This document shows positions 43,478-53,547 of a DNA stretch of 64,000 nucleotides, in pieces; position 1 is the first letter of the stretch, and each line of letters opens with the position of its first letter. Origin of the DNA: Chryseolinea soli (lineage in GTDB: Bacteria; Bacteroidota; Bacteroidia; Cytophagales; Cyclobacteriaceae); contig NZ_CP032382.1 in NCBI RefSeq assembly GCF_003589925.1, positions 7,068,001 through 7,132,000 of the forward strand, in the 5' to 3' direction. Under the pieces are notes generated by a model. The model worked only from the letters and a program-made list of their open reading frames with translations. It did no database searches and was not told the DNA's origin. A program made the translations under genes and the position numbers.

Positions 43478-45304
43478 TTAATATCCACCAGGGTTCTGCT
43501 TCAGGATATCCGGTGTTTGGATATCGATCTGAGCTTGCGGAATAGGCAGCAACTCGTCCTGATCTTTGGTGAACTTGGCACCGGTGAATGCGCCCGAAGG
43601 GATCTTCGGTGCTTCATAAGTCAGGTAAGCGTTGATGTCGTCGATGCCATAGGTCGGCGTGGCGCCGAAGCTCCAACGCATGAGGTCAAAGAAGCGGTGA
43701 CCTTCACCAGACAATTCGAGTTTACGCTCCATGCGGATGTTTTCACGTGCATCGGCTGCAGTAGCGAAATCGGCGGCCGTGTAGAGCGCGATTTGGTAGT
43801 CTGCTGCGGGCTTGGTGTAGTCCATCACAGGATTTAGGTAGTCGGTAGTAGCTCCTGCGTTGAAGAGACCCATCACGAAATCGGCAGGGTTCTGTGCACG
43901 GGTGCGTACCTGATTCACGTAGTCCATCGCTTTGGTCAGCGAGCCGCCAGCAGCTTCCACTTCGCATTCGGCTGCCATCAGCAACACGTCCGAAAAGCGG
44001 ATGATGTTCACGTTGATGGCGGTGTAGCCCGGGGTCCAGGAACTGTTGTCTTGGTTGGTGCCTTTATCGGTCTTGTAGTATACATACTTCTTGGTTTGAT
44101 AAGGACCGGCGTTGGGCTGGTTGCGGATCCAGGCTTTGCCTGGGAAAGGCTTCCAATCCAGGTACTGGATGTAACGGCGACCGATGGTGTGATCGAGACG
44201 CGGATCGACAGGACCAGCATCAGGCGTAAACGGATCCTTCGATTCGAGACCCATATCGGTTTTCAGTTCGTTGGCCGGGAGGTCGTAAGCGCGGTTCTTC
44301 AACGGCAGACCAGCTGCGGTACGGAACGTGTTACCCATTTCGATTGTAGGTTGGAAGAACGAGCAGCAGTTACCCGGACCGTCAGGACCTGTGTTGTAGG
44401 GCCAGTTCAAGTCGAATTCAGGGTTGGCGTTGTTCACGCTACCAGTGTTGGCAGCCGATTGGTATGCCCAAACTGACTCTGCACTGTTATCATTCGACGC
44501 TTTGAAGACGTCGCTGAAATTGGGCAGCAATGCGTACTTGGCGCCTTTGGTGGTTTTACCGTTGGCAATCACGTCGTCGAATATTGCTTTGGCAGCATCG
44601 AACTTGTGTTGATATAACAAAATCTTGGCCATGTAGGTTTTGGCAGCCCAAGAGTTTACGCGACCAGCTTCCGACCAGGTTTCAGGCAGGTTGTCGATGG
44701 CAAATTGCATGTCCGCTTCGATCATGGGCCAAAGGTCCTTGTCGTTGCCTACCAGTTCGATACCTTTTTGATAGTCAACGCTTTCATCAACATACGGTGT
44801 GTTGTTGAAGCCTCTCTTCAATTCGAAATAGAAGTGTGCTCTCAGGAAACGTACCTGAGCCTCCACTTTTACTTTCTGTGCTTCAATGGCTGCAGAACCT
44901 TTTGCATCCGTTTTGGGCAAGATCCGCATTGTGGCGTTGGCACGGGCCACACCTTCATACAAACCGTTGTATTTGTCGCTGATGACACCTTGCGTTGACT
45001 GAGCTTCAAAACGTTGGATAGGGTTGATATCGGAATAGTCGCCAGGGTCTGTACCCTTGTTGTTTTCACCACCTCTGATACTACCCCATACCCAGTTGGA
45101 AGGGCTGGCCATCCGGTTGCCCCGGCCGTTGACTTGTGAATAAACGGCTATAAGCGAAGCTTCGATCCCTTGTGGGGTTGCGAGCAAATCCTCGTTCAGC
45201 GAGCCTGTGGGCGGCACTTCCAGGAAGCTATCCTTGCAAGCATAGAGCAAGAGCAGCGCTAACAGAACTGATCCTAGTGCCCTTGTTTTAAGTGTATTTT
45301 TCAT
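43478..45304 (-). CDS. SusD/RagB family nutrient-uptake lipoprotein
   Basis: 608 residues. A lipoprotein signal (LLALLLLYACKDSFLEVPP, Cys at about 23) precedes the canonical SusD start FLEVPPTGSLNEDLLATPQG. The TPR-like helices and the C-terminal MRWSFGATPTYGIDDINAYL-like segment with RRMELSGEGHRFFDLMRW homology (RMERKLELSGEGHRFFDL) are family signatures. It pairs with the SusC 24 bp upstream. Longer than the first SusD in the window and of the standard SusD_RagB type; substrate unknown. Confidence 0.93.
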   Translation of the reverse strand: MKNTLKTRALGSVLLALLLLYACKDSFLEVPPTGSLNEDLLATPQGIEASLIAVYSQVNGRGNRMASPSNWVWGSIRGGENNKGTDPGDYSDINPIQRFEAQSTQGVISDKYNGLYEGVARANATMRILPKTDAKGSAAIEAQKVKVEAQVRFLRAHFYFELKRGFNNTPYVDESVDYQKGIELVGNDKDLWPMIEADMQFAIDNLPETWSEAGRVNSWAAKTYMAKILLYQHKFDAAKAIFDDVIANGKTTKGAKYALLPNFSDVFKASNDNSAESVWAYQSAANTGSVNNANPEFDLNWPYNTGPDGPGNCCSFFQPTIEMGNTFRTAAGLPLKNRAYDLPANELKTDMGLESKDPFTPDAGPVDPRLDHTIGRRYIQYLDWKPFPGKAWIRNQPNAGPYQTKKYVYYKTDKGTNQDNSSWTPGYTAINVNIIRFSDVLLMAAECEVEAAGGSLTKAMDYVNQVRTRAQNPADFVMGLFNAGATTDYLNPVMDYTKPAADYQIALYTAADFATAADARENIRMERKLELSGEGHRFFDLMRWSFGATPTYGIDDINAYLTYEAPKIPSGAFTGAKFTKDQDELLPIPQAQIDIQTPDILKQNPGGY

Positions 45305-45328
45305 AGCTATATGTCTTATTTATTGAAA

Positions 45329-48300
45329 TTAGAACGCCAGGTTTAAACCACCTGTATAACCTCTTGTTACGGGATAGTTTCCAACGTCAATACCGAAGTT
45401 GGTATCAGCAGCACCACCTACCGCAGGGTCGAGACCGTTGTAGCCGGTGATGGTGAACAAGTTGTTGGCCGAAACAAAGAACCGGAGCTTGGTCATCTTG
45501 AATTTCTCCAGCAATGCAGTAGGCAGGTTGTAGCCTAATGTAACGTTCTGCAGACGCAGGTAAGAACCGTTTTCAACATAGAACGAACTGGATTGTGTGT
45601 TCGTGCTGAAGTTGGAAGCCGATTCGAAGATCGGAATAGTCGCTCCGGTGTTGGTCGGCGACCAGGAATCCTTCACGCGGTTGCTGATGGCTGCACCTTG
45701 GAAAGAAGGATAGAAATCGGTGAACCAGCGCGATACGTTGAAGATCTTGTTGCCCAACGAAGTATACAAGTACGCTGTCAGGTCGAAGTTCTTGTAACGC
45801 AGGGTGAAGTTCATACCGCCGGTGAACTTAGGCACAGGGCTGCCGAGGAAGGTCCGGTCGGCATCGTTGATCACACCGTCGTTGTTGATGTCCTTGTAGC
45901 GGAAGCGACCAATATCTGCACCAGATTGCGTGGCAGCGGTGCTAACTTCTTCCGAGCTTTGGAAGATACCTTGTACTTGGTAACCAAAGAAGGCAGAGAT
46001 CGACTGACCGAGTTGGTTGCGGATCGGGTTGATGCCGCGGAAACCAGGGTTTACAGTGGTCATGTATTTCTGACCGCCGCCGATCTCCGTGATCTCATTG
46101 TGCAGGAAGCTACCGTTCACGTTCACTTCATAGCTCAAGCCAGAGGTAATGTTACCCTTGTTGCCCAAGAAGATATCGATACCCTTGTTCTGCATTTTGG
46201 CCACGTTCACATAAGGAGGGGTAGCGTTGTAGCCCACGGTGGCCGGCAGAGGAAGTTGATACAGGAGGTCCTTGGTATCTTTCTTCCAGAAATCGATGAT
46301 CACGTCCAGTTTGCCACCAAACAATTGACCGTCGATACCGATGTTGGTCGTAACAGCCGTTTCCCACTTGGTGTCTTTGTTACCGATAGACGTGCGATAA
46401 AAACCTGTGGTTGCCGAGCTGTTGCTGCCGGAGATGTCGTAAGACGAATTGCCTACGTTACCACCGTAGAGTGTATACTGGTTGTTTTTGTTATACTGCA
46501 CGATCGGGTTGGAGTTACCCATCGTACCGTAACCACCGCGGATCTTCAAGTCGCTGATAAAAGAAACAGATTGCATGAAGGGTTCCGCTGAAATACGCCA
46601 TGCTGCGGACACAGCGGGGAAGGTACCATAGCGATGGTTTACACCAAATACCGATGAACCGTCACGACGCAAAACACCAGTCAAAATATATTTCTCTTTG
46701 AAGGCATACTTCACTTGTCCGAAATAAGAAGACATGTTTGCACCGTTGTCATAGTAACTGCCTGCTTGACGCGAATTGGTGTTGGTGGTGTTGATGAAGT
46801 TAGGATCCCATGAGAAGGGGTTCAAGCCCGATTCGTTGTCATCCCAGCCTTTGCCGGTGTTCAAAGCTTCCTGGCCTACGAGAACATCGATCCCGTGGTC
46901 ACCGAAAGTCTTCTTATAGTTCGCTGTGTTGGTAAAGGTCCAACCGAACCGATAGCTACCGCCTTCTGAGTATCCGAAAGCCGAGTTGTTTTCGGAGTTT
47001 TCATATTGCCAGCGGCTGTAGTTGTGAGCGCGGTTTTGGTAGTAGTTACCGCCGATGCTGGTGCGCAGCGTCAGGCCGGGGATCACATCATATTCCAAGT
47101 ATATGTTACCAAAGGCCATCGCTTGATACGCCGTGTTGTTGGCTTGTCCGTCGCGTGATGCTACAGGGTTTCTGGGGTTGTTGAAGCCTTTTGCAGCCGT
47201 ACCGGCGTAACCGCCGAATTCGTCATAGATGGGGATGATGGAAGGCATCCGGAAAGCAGACAAGATATCGTTTTCGTCTGCGGAAATACCTCTACCGCCA
47301 TCACCACCGGAAAGACCGAGGCGTTGCAGGTAGGTGAACTGGAGGTTTTCACCAAGGCGCAGGTTAGGCAGCACGTCGAATTCAGAGTTCGCGCGAGCAG
47401 CATAACGTTTGAAGCTGTTGTTCTTCAAAATACCTTGCTGGTCTTGTTGGCTCAAACCAATGTAGAAGCGGTGTGTTTCGCCACCACCGCTTACGCCGAT
47501 GGTTTGACGAACGATGGGTGCCGTGCGCGTAATGGCCTTGTACCAGTCGGTGCCTTGCTTGTTGGCTTTTACCACCTGGTAGATAGAACCGTTGCGCGGG
47601 TCAATGTTGTATTTCAATTTCTCTGCAGCCAAGTCCACCGAACCGGTTACGCCAGCAGCACCGCCTACGTTAATGTAGTCAGGAATGACGGGTGTAAGGC
47701 CACCGCCAAACTGAGGGTGATTAAATTTCGCAAATGCTGTAGCATAATCAGGGGCAACACCACCTGCCCGGGCGTTCGCGTCTTCAGTATTTCGGATAGC
47801 ATTCCAGGTCCAATCGGCAAAATCCGTCGGATTCATCATGTCCTGTCCTTTACCGGGCGTGGAAACACCGGCCATCAGGTCATAGGTAACGGCCAGCTTT
47901 TGGCCTTTTTTACCTTTCTTAGTAGTATACACAATCACACCGGCAGCAGCACGAGCACCGTAGATAGAAGCGGAGCCGGCATCTTTCAGTACAGTTGTTG
48001 TTTCAATGTCATCAGGGTTGATGAAAGAGATATCGAGGGTCGGCACACCGTCTACAATGTAGAGGGGTTGGTTAGCACCAAAACCGCCGAAACCACGAAC
48101 GCGCACCTGGCTGGTAGTACCCGGTTGACCGTTGGAAATAACCGTCACACCGGCCACGCGGCCTTGCAACAGCTGTTCAACGTTACCAGTAGGGGTAACC
48201 GTCAAATCTTTCGTCTTCACCGTAGAGACCGAACCGGTCAATTCGCGGCGTTTGTCGAAGGAGTAACCTGTTACAACAACTTCATCCAGGGAAGTGAGGT

Positions 48301-48601
48301 CAGGTTGAAGATTCACTTCGATGCTTGTTTGAGAGCCTACCTGAACTTCTGTAGTTCCGTAGCCCACAAACGTGATCAGCAGAACGGCATCGTTGCCGGG
48401 AACAGACAAACTGAATTTTCCTTCGGAGTCTGAAACCGTTCCTTTTGCAGTCCCTTTCAGGATAATGTTTACGCCGGGCATAAAATTCCCGCTTTCATCG
48501 GCTACAGTTCCCGTCACAACCCTTTCTTGTGCCAGGGCGACTGAGGCCAGCATTAGCATGACTGCCAATGACAAACTCACCCTCTTGTAGAGTTTTTTCA
48601 T
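45329..48601 (-). CDS. SusC/RagA family TonB-linked outer-membrane transporter
   Basis: About 1090 residues without an STN domain. Signal peptide to about 25 (LMLASVALAQ), carboxypeptidase-like domain at about 30-105 (VTGTVADESGNFMPGVNIIL), then the plug with DEVVVTGYSFDKRRELTGSV and FGGFGANQPLYIVDGVPT, and a C-terminal barrel ending GGLNLAF. Start MKKLYKRV at 48599-48601. With SusD it forms a nutrient importer. No FecR/sigma partner is attached, so it is likely controlled differently from the first SusCD locus. Confidence 0.93.
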   Translation of the reverse strand: MKKLYKRVSLSLAVMLMLASVALAQERVVTGTVADESGNFMPGVNIILKGTAKGTVSDSEGKFSLSVPGNDAVLLITFVGYGTTEVQVGSQTSIEVNLQPDLTSLDEVVVTGYSFDKRRELTGSVSTVKTKDLTVTPTGNVEQLLQGRVAGVTVISNGQPGTTSQVRVRGFGGFGANQPLYIVDGVPTLDISFINPDDIETTTVLKDAGSASIYGARAAAGVIVYTTKKGKKGQKLAVTYDLMAGVSTPGKGQDMMNPTDFADWTWNAIRNTEDANARAGGVAPDYATAFAKFNHPQFGGGLTPVIPDYINVGGAAGVTGSVDLAAEKLKYNIDPRNGSIYQVVKANKQGTDWYKAITRTAPIVRQTIGVSGGGETHRFYIGLSQQDQQGILKNNSFKRYAARANSEFDVLPNLRLGENLQFTYLQRLGLSGGDGGRGISADENDILSAFRMPSIIPIYDEFGGYAGTAAKGFNNPRNPVASRDGQANNTAYQAMAFGNIYLEYDVIPGLTLRTSIGGNYYQNRAHNYSRWQYENSENNSAFGYSEGGSYRFGWTFTNTANYKKTFGDHGIDVLVGQEALNTGKGWDDNESGLNPFSWDPNFINTTNTNSRQAGSYYDNGANMSSYFGQVKYAFKEKYILTGVLRRDGSSVFGVNHRYGTFPAVSAAWRISAEPFMQSVSFISDLKIRGGYGTMGNSNPIVQYNKNNQYTLYGGNVGNSSYDISGSNSSATTGFYRTSIGNKDTKWETAVTTNIGIDGQLFGGKLDVIIDFWKKDTKDLLYQLPLPATVGYNATPPYVNVAKMQNKGIDIFLGNKGNITSGLSYEVNVNGSFLHNEITEIGGGQKYMTTVNPGFRGINPIRNQLGQSISAFFGYQVQGIFQSSEEVSTAATQSGADIGRFRYKDINNDGVINDADRTFLGSPVPKFTGGMNFTLRYKNFDLTAYLYTSLGNKIFNVSRWFTDFYPSFQGAAISNRVKDSWSPTNTGATIPIFESASNFSTNTQSSSFYVENGSYLRLQNVTLGYNLPTALLEKFKMTKLRFFVSANNLFTITGYNGLDPAVGGAADTNFGIDVGNYPVTRGYTGGLNLAF

Positions 48602-48916
48602 AATCATAGTTTGGGTTAAAAATTAATTGGTTGATAGAAATTCTGCAGTTTCCTGATAATCCTAAGATTATTTCGTCCATGCATTCTTCGAATGTAGATA
48701 TTTTGGGCTGGTATCGATTGAAAACCGGGATTATTTTTTTCCGCAAACGTTTACACAATCGATTACGGTTTCGGTGTAGGTGCAAATGTTGGCGGGCACA
48801 GCTTTGGCGAATGTGTCAAAACCACACTTTCCAGGGGATGTCTGCCGTTCTTCAAATCCTTACCGCCTATCACGCCGCAAGTCCGTTATAAGTGTTATTT
48901 TGAGCCGATTTTGAGT
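48602..48916. other. Divergent intergenic region between susC and cysS
   Basis: About 315 bp without a supported gene; it must hold the promoters of both genes. No exact TAnnTTTG was found on either strand. Confidence 0.4.
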
Positions 48917-50422
48917 ATGATGCTTTTCGAAAAATACCCCGTACACCTTACTAACTCCCTCACAGGCAGGAAAGAACGCCTGGAAACGATCGTCCCTGGC
49001 CACCTCGGCATCTATGTATGCGGCCCCACGGTCTATGGCGACGTGCACCTGGGCAATGTGCGTACGTTCATGATGTTCGACCTGATAACACGCTATCTGC
49101 GGTTCCTTCAATACCGTGTCCGCTATGTGCGAAACATCACCGATGTCGGACACCTGGTGAACGATGCGGACGAAGGCGAAGATAAAATCGCCAAAAAGGC
49201 CCGTGCAGAGCAACTGGAGCCCATGGAAGTGGTCAAACACTATACCGACGGCTTCCACCATGTGATGCGCCAGTTCAACATCCTCCCTCCCAGCATCGAG
49301 CCCTCGGCAACCGGTCATATCGTAGAACAGATCGAAATCGTGAAAAAACTTTTAGAAAACGGTTTCGCTTACGAAGTGAATGGCTCCGTCTATTTCGACG
49401 TGACCAAGTATAATAAAGACCATAACTACGGCATCCTCTCCGGCCGCGTGCTGGAAGACCTCATGGAAAGCGGACGGAAACTGGACGCGCAGGATGAAAA
49501 GCGCAATAAAGTGGACTTTGCGCTCTGGAAGCGCGCTTCCGCCTACCACATCATGCGCTGGCCCTCCCCGTGGGGCGAAGGCTTTCCGGGCTGGCACATC
49601 GAATGCACCGTGATGAGCACCAAATACCTCGGCGAGACGTTCGACATCCACGGCGGTGGCATCGACCTGAAGTTTCCCCACCACGAGTGCGAGATCGCCC
49701 AAGCCGTGGCCGCCACCGGCAAAAGCCCTGTGAACTATTGGATCCATGCCAATATGCTTACGGTGAACGGACAGAAAATGAGCAAATCGCTGGGCAATTC
49801 CTTTTTGCCCCGGGAGTTGTTTGAGGGAAGCCATGCCCTGCTGGAAAGAGGCTACGGCCCCATGACGGTGCGCTTCTTTATGCTGCAATCACACTACTCC
49901 AGCACACTCGACTTCTCTAACGAAGCACTCGGCGCCGCCGAGAAAGGATTCAAGAAGCTGTCGAACGCGATGGTGATCCTGAAGAAGCTGTATCACCCCG
50001 GCGCCGCATCGCCCGACAAGATCCTGACCGAAACGCTCGCACAATATACCGAGGACCTCTACGCCAGCATGAGCGACGATTTCAATTCGGCCCGCACACT
50101 GGCTGTGCTCTTCGAGATGGCCTCGCGCATCAACGACTTCAAGTCCGGCAACGTGTCGCTGAGCCTGGTGGATGCAGACACCTTTGAGCAATTCAAGCTG
50201 TCCTACATCGGCTTTATGGAGGACGTGCTCGGTCTCAAGGAAGAGGAAGAACACAACCACGACCTGCTCAATAACGTGATCGGGGTGCTGATCGACCTGC
50301 GCAAGAAAGCGCGCCAAGACCGCAACTTCCCCCTGTCGGACAAGATCCGCGACGATCTGAAAAAGATGGGCGTGCAACTTATGGATGGCAAAGAAGGCGA
50401 GATGAGTTACACCATCGACTGA
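48917..50422 (+). CDS. cysS: Cysteinyl-tRNA synthetase
   Basis: 501 residues, class I synthetase. Zinc is held by Cys35 ([11 protein letters not shown]), Cys in HIECTVMS, and His in [10 protein letters not shown]. The HIGH motif is GDVHLGN (41-47) and KMSKSLGN is near 285, completing the active site. The open frame begins at a TTG (48911); the ATG at 48917 is used. Downstream, yidD starts about 50 bp later. Confidence 0.95.
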   Translation: MMLFEKYPVHLTNSLTGRKERLETIVPGHLGIYVCGPTVYGDVHLGNVRTFMMFDLITRYLRFLQYRVRYVRNITDVGHLVNDADEGEDKIAKKARAEQLEPMEVVKHYTDGFHHVMRQFNILPPSIEPSATGHIVEQIEIVKKLLENGFAYEVNGSVYFDVTKYNKDHNYGILSGRVLEDLMESGRKLDAQDEKRNKVDFALWKRASAYHIMRWPSPWGEGFPGWHIECTVMSTKYLGETFDIHGGGIDLKFPHHECEIAQAVAATGKSPVNYWIHANMLTVNGQKMSKSLGNSFLPRELFEGSHALLERGYGPMTVRFFMLQSHYSSTLDFSNEALGAAEKGFKKLSNAMVILKKLYHPGAASPDKILTETLAQYTEDLYASMSDDFNSARTLAVLFEMASRINDFKSGNVSLSLVDADTFEQFKLSYIGFMEDVLGLKEEEEHNHDLLNNVIGVLIDLRKKARQDRNFPLSDKIRDDLKKMGVQLMDGKEGEMSYTID

Positions 50423-50470
50423 ACTACCTTTCGGATGCGCCTGTTTGAATAAGAGGTTTTGACCACGCGG

Positions 50471-50698
50471 ATGCTGAAGAAAATATTCATACTGCCCATA
50501 CGATTCTACCAGGTTGCCTTATCGCCCTTGTTGGGTACACACTGCCGGCACACGCCGAGTTGTTCGCAATATGCCGTGGAGGCGATCCAGGAATGGGGTG
50601 TGATCAAGGGCATTTGGCTCGGCACGAAGCGGATCGCACGGTGTCATCCCTGGGGGACACACGGCTATGACCCGGTGCCGAAGCGACCGAAGCATTGA
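50471..50698 (+). CDS. yidD: Membrane protein insertion efficiency factor YidD
   Basis: 75 residues with the family core [28 protein letters not shown] and the [12 protein letters not shown] end. The three Cys residues and RxxPSCS are conserved. It associates with the inner membrane near YidC. The preferred ATG is at 50471; the frame extends to a TTG at 50459. Confidence 0.93.
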   Translation: MLKKIFILPIRFYQVALSPLLGTHCRHTPSCSQYAVEAIQEWGVIKGIWLGTKRIARCHPWGTHGYDPVPKRPKH

Positions 50699-50715
50699 AT
50701 TTTCGATGGGATATT

Positions 50716-50758
50716 TTTTTAACTTCGTTGTATACCACGTTTTTTAACTTCGTTATAT
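50716..50758 (+). repeat. Tandem 18-bp repeat carrying duplicated -7-like elements
   Basis: tttttaacttcgttgtat (50716-50733) and tttttaacttcgttatat (50741-50758) are 25 bp apart. Each contains TAACTTCG, one mismatch from the -7 consensus TAnnTTTG; a TTG lies at 50695-50697, 22 bp upstream of the first. The second copy ends at the start codon of the next gene, so only the first could serve as its promoter. Confidence 0.5.
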
Positions 50759-51254
50759 GCTACCTGACAAAAACGAGCTGGCAAAACGCTACGCGAATCT
50801 CCCAAACGATCAATTGCTGGACATTCTCTATCACCAGGATGATTACACCGCCGAAGCGATCGAGGCGGTGAAGGCTGAAATCAACACCCGGAAAATTGGC
50901 GTGGATGAACTGGAGACCTTCACAGTCGAAAAGAAAGTCAGCAAGATCATCAACGAAGAAAATGCCCGCGCCCCACTTTCTTTGAGAGCCAAATTATTTT
51001 TCTTTTTTGCGTGGTTCGTACCCGTTGCCCCGTTGGCCTTTGGCATGAACTATCGCGAGGATGGGTTTACTACAAAACTGTGGCAGAGCAGATTCTTTCG
51101 AATCACAGGAGTGGTTTCGCTCATCGTGAGTGCATTGCTCTCCGTTTGGCTGGAACTGGGGGACCCTGGCGCCTTTGGGTTGTTGGCCGTATTGTTTGGT
51201 GTTTCCTATAGTTTGGATCCAAAGAAAAAAATGACCGTTGAATCGGAGACTTGA
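50757..51254 (+). CDS. Small protein with two C-terminal membrane helices
   Basis: 165 residues: a helical soluble N-terminal half (LPDKNELAKRYANLPNDQLLDILYHQDDYT) and two hydrophobic segments at about 79-95 (LFFFFAWFVPVAPLAFG) and 113-140. No domain recognised. The N-terminus resembles the short helical segments that precede membrane anchors in uncharacterised Bacteroidota proteins. It converges with the anti-sigma-like gene 8 bp downstream. Confidence 0.6.
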   Translation: MLPDKNELAKRYANLPNDQLLDILYHQDDYTAEAIEAVKAEINTRKIGVDELETFTVEKKVSKIINEENARAPLSLRAKLFFFFAWFVPVAPLAFGMNYREDGFTTKLWQSRFFRITGVVSLIVSALLSVWLELGDPGAFGLLAVLFGVSYSLDPKKKMTVESET

Positions 51255-51261
51255 CCATTTT

Positions 51262-51855
51262 TCACTCCCCAATCTCCCGCAACAAATCTTCCAGTTGAAC
51301 GGTGACATTCACATAGCATCGATATACCCACCGGGCGAAAACGAAAAAGAATACAAATCCCAACGGCAAGTACCAAAGCCATGTTCCGGTTTCGATGTGG
51401 GTTTTGCCCCCCATCATCCGGACGGAGACGGGCAACGCCACCACCAGCAAGACAAAACCAAGATAGAAGCTGAGTCTCTGTATGGATAGTAGCTTGCGTT
51501 TGGCATGCGCATACTGGAGCAATACGTCCTTGTAGTTGCTTGCTTTAATGTCCACACGCCCTACCTGGCGGATGGACCACAGCGAAAGAACCGGCAACAC
51601 CGAAAGAATGGTCGCCGAGGCGATGGCGCAGGCGAGCAGAAAGGGAGTTTCGAATTTGTTGAGGCTAAGCAGGATAAGCAAGACCATGATAAAACTCAGG
51701 GCAGTGCTTATCAGCTCAGGCGTTCTAATTTTGCTTAGCTTTCTTTGATATCGTTCTTGGGTCATCATCATGATCATTTTGTCGGTCAATTTTTTTTGTC
51801 CCTCCAGCTTTGCGGACATCTCGGTCCAAAGGTTTTTCATTTCATCCAGTTCCAT
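51262..51855 (-). CDS. Membrane protein encoded with an ECF sigma, putative anti-sigma
   Basis: 197 residues: a soluble, charged N-terminus of about 50 residues (MELDEMKNLWTEMSAKLEGQ), then four hydrophobic helices at about 48-63, 68-90, 128-146 and 161-180. It starts 4 bp after the ECF sigma stop on the same strand, so it is translationally linked. An anti-sigma role is inferred from that arrangement, because no known anti-sigma domain is visible. Confidence 0.65.
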   Translation of the reverse strand: MELDEMKNLWTEMSAKLEGQKKLTDKMIMMMTQERYQRKLSKIRTPELISTALSFIMVLLILLSLNKFETPFLLACAIASATILSVLPVLSLWSIRQVGRVDIKASNYKDVLLQYAHAKRKLLSIQRLSFYLGFVLLVVALPVSVRMMGGKTHIETGTWLWYLPLGFVFFFVFARWVYRCYVNVTVQLEDLLREIGE

Positions 51856-51859
51856 AGTG

Positions 51860-52345
51860 CTAGTCTTTTAGCTGCGACCTCAATTTGTCTTTGATCCTGC
51901 TCAGACGGGTGCCCACGTTGGTAGCCGTGAAGCCGGTGATGGCGGCGATTTCTTCATAGTTCTTTCCCTCCAGGTGCAGCAGCACGATCCCCTTTTCGAT
52001 GGTGCTCAGTTTTCTGATCTGGCCGTACAGCTGTGTCAGTCGTTCTTCCATGGCATTGTCGTCTTGGTCGAACCGGTTTATCACGGCCTCGCCGATGGCC
52101 ACCCGGGCACCCCTCTTTTTCTCCTTGCGCAAATGCGTGATGGAGGTGTTCAGGGCAATGCGGTAAATCCATGTGCTGATCTTCGACTCGCTGCGAAACG
52201 AATCGAACGATCGCCAGAGTTGATAGACAATCTCCTGGTAAAGATCCTTTTGATCATCCCGATCCGCGGCATACAGGATCGCGATCTTGAAAATGATCCC
52301 TTCGCTCTCCTTTATGACCCGGATAAACTCACTTTCGTTTGGCAT
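51860..52345 (-). CDS. ECF RNA polymerase sigma factor
   Basis: 161 residues. Region 2: IIFKIAILYAADRDDQKDLYQEIVYQLWRSFDSFRSESKISTWIYRIALN (QKDLYQEI and STWIYRIA are diagnostic). Region 4: LEGKNYEEIAAITGFTATNVGTRLSRIK with the HTH. It resembles the group of ECF sigmas encoded with a multi-helix membrane partner rather than FecR. Target genes are unknown. Confidence 0.93.
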   Translation of the reverse strand: MPNESEFIRVIKESEGIIFKIAILYAADRDDQKDLYQEIVYQLWRSFDSFRSESKISTWIYRIALNTSITHLRKEKKRGARVAIGEAVINRFDQDDNAMEERLTQLYGQIRKLSTIEKGIVLLHLEGKNYEEIAAITGFTATNVGTRLSRIKDKLRSQLKD

Positions 52346-52458
52346 CGGAAGAAATTACGAAGGATTAGTTGAAGGCGGGGTAAAAAAATCACACGGAAGG
52401 AAAAAAATATTGAGGAACGTCGCCTTTGTTGGTAAGGAACACAAACAAAGGCGAGCGC

Positions 52459-53262
52459 TTAGTGTGTTTTCCCTCCTTTTATCAACACCACCATCTGCTC
52501 TGCCACCCACTGTGCCGAACCGGCGAATGCTCCCGTGACCAATCGATTTTTGGAGTCTATGATTTGGTTGAGCTCTTTGTTGCCATAGGTTTCGGCCGTA
52601 CATACCGTAAGCTTTGCGCCACGACGCGCCAGGACCTCCTGCATGTCGAAGGCGAGCAGCTTACCATATTGGGAGATGTCCATGAATTTTTTCTCTGCCC
52701 ATTGTGGGAAGCAGGTCATCGATTTGTTTTCTACCAGGTAAGCGCCGTTGTGCAGTTGCACGTTGATCAGCGAAGCTGCACCATGACCGGCCGTTCCTAC
52801 CACACCACCACGCTCGTAAATGGCGGCGGCAAGCCTCGCGATACGCTCGTCGTTCACCACGTCAAAATACTGGCCATGTCCGCCGGGATAGAATACGGCG
52901 ACGTACTCCTTTGAATTAACCTGGGTGGGTGAAAGCGTGGCCGAAGTTTTCGAGATGAACGCGTCGCTGTTCTGAATAAGTATTAAATCCTCGGCTTCGT
53001 TAGGGCGTTGATACAGGGCGGCCTTTCCCCCTTTGGGCGTCACAATGTCCACCGTGTAGCCTTGATCGGTGAAGTATTTAAAAGGATATGCGATCTCCCG
53101 GAGAAACGTGCCGCTTTGGCTTGCTCCTACTGAATCAACATTGGTGGAAACAATCAGAACCTTTTTTACCTGGGCCGTACTATAAAGGGTCAGTAGACTA
53201 AGGCCCAATACCATCAGGAGTTTGCAAGGTGTTGCTAACGTGGTTTGTTTTTTTGATGTCAT
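52459..53262 (-). CDS. DJ-1/PfpI family protein without the catalytic cysteine
   Basis: 267 residues with an N-terminal signal-like segment (LLMVLGLSLLTLYSTAQ). The fold is recognisable from SGTFLREIAYPFKYFTDQGY and FYPGGHGQYFD. At the nucleophile elbow, where active members have A-x-CHGP, this protein has GTAGHGAAS: position 159 is Gly. The remaining His (160) is present. The protein is therefore not expected to hydrolyse or act as a glyoxalase by the usual mechanism. It could bind a ligand or serve as a chaperone. It is a single gene between an ECF sigma and a SPOR-OmpA gene. Confidence 0.8.
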   Translation of the reverse strand: MTSKKQTTLATPCKLLMVLGLSLLTLYSTAQVKKVLIVSTNVDSVGASQSGTFLREIAYPFKYFTDQGYTVDIVTPKGGKAALYQRPNEAEDLILIQNSDAFISKTSATLSPTQVNSKEYVAVFYPGGHGQYFDVVNDERIARLAAAIYERGGVVGTAGHGAASLINVQLHNGAYLVENKSMTCFPQWAEKKFMDISQYGKLLAFDMQEVLARRGAKLTVCTAETYGNKELNQIIDSKNRLVTGAFAGSAQWVAEQMVVLIKGGKTH

Positions 53263-53547
53263 GTTTTGAGGGTTAAGCGAGGGTATACGGGCGGGAGCTG
53301 ATGAAAGATTGTTAACGGGTTGTTAACGCTACAAAGAAGGAATGTTTAGCGCTTGTGTTCTGCAACGGGGTTGGACAGCGTTCGAAGCTGAGTTGCTTGG
53401 TGGGGATACTAGCAACCCGTGGGGAATACCAAACAATAGTTGACGACGAAAAACAACCGGGGCCACTATCGGGCCAATCAAATGCAGGCCGGTTGGCGGT
53501 CAAAGACTGCGGTCATCGTTAGGCACAAATGTGCACACATGCGCCGG
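53263..53547. other. Intergenic region without a gene
   Basis: 285 bp; no frame with a recognisable product. No clear promoter element was found. Confidence 0.4.
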
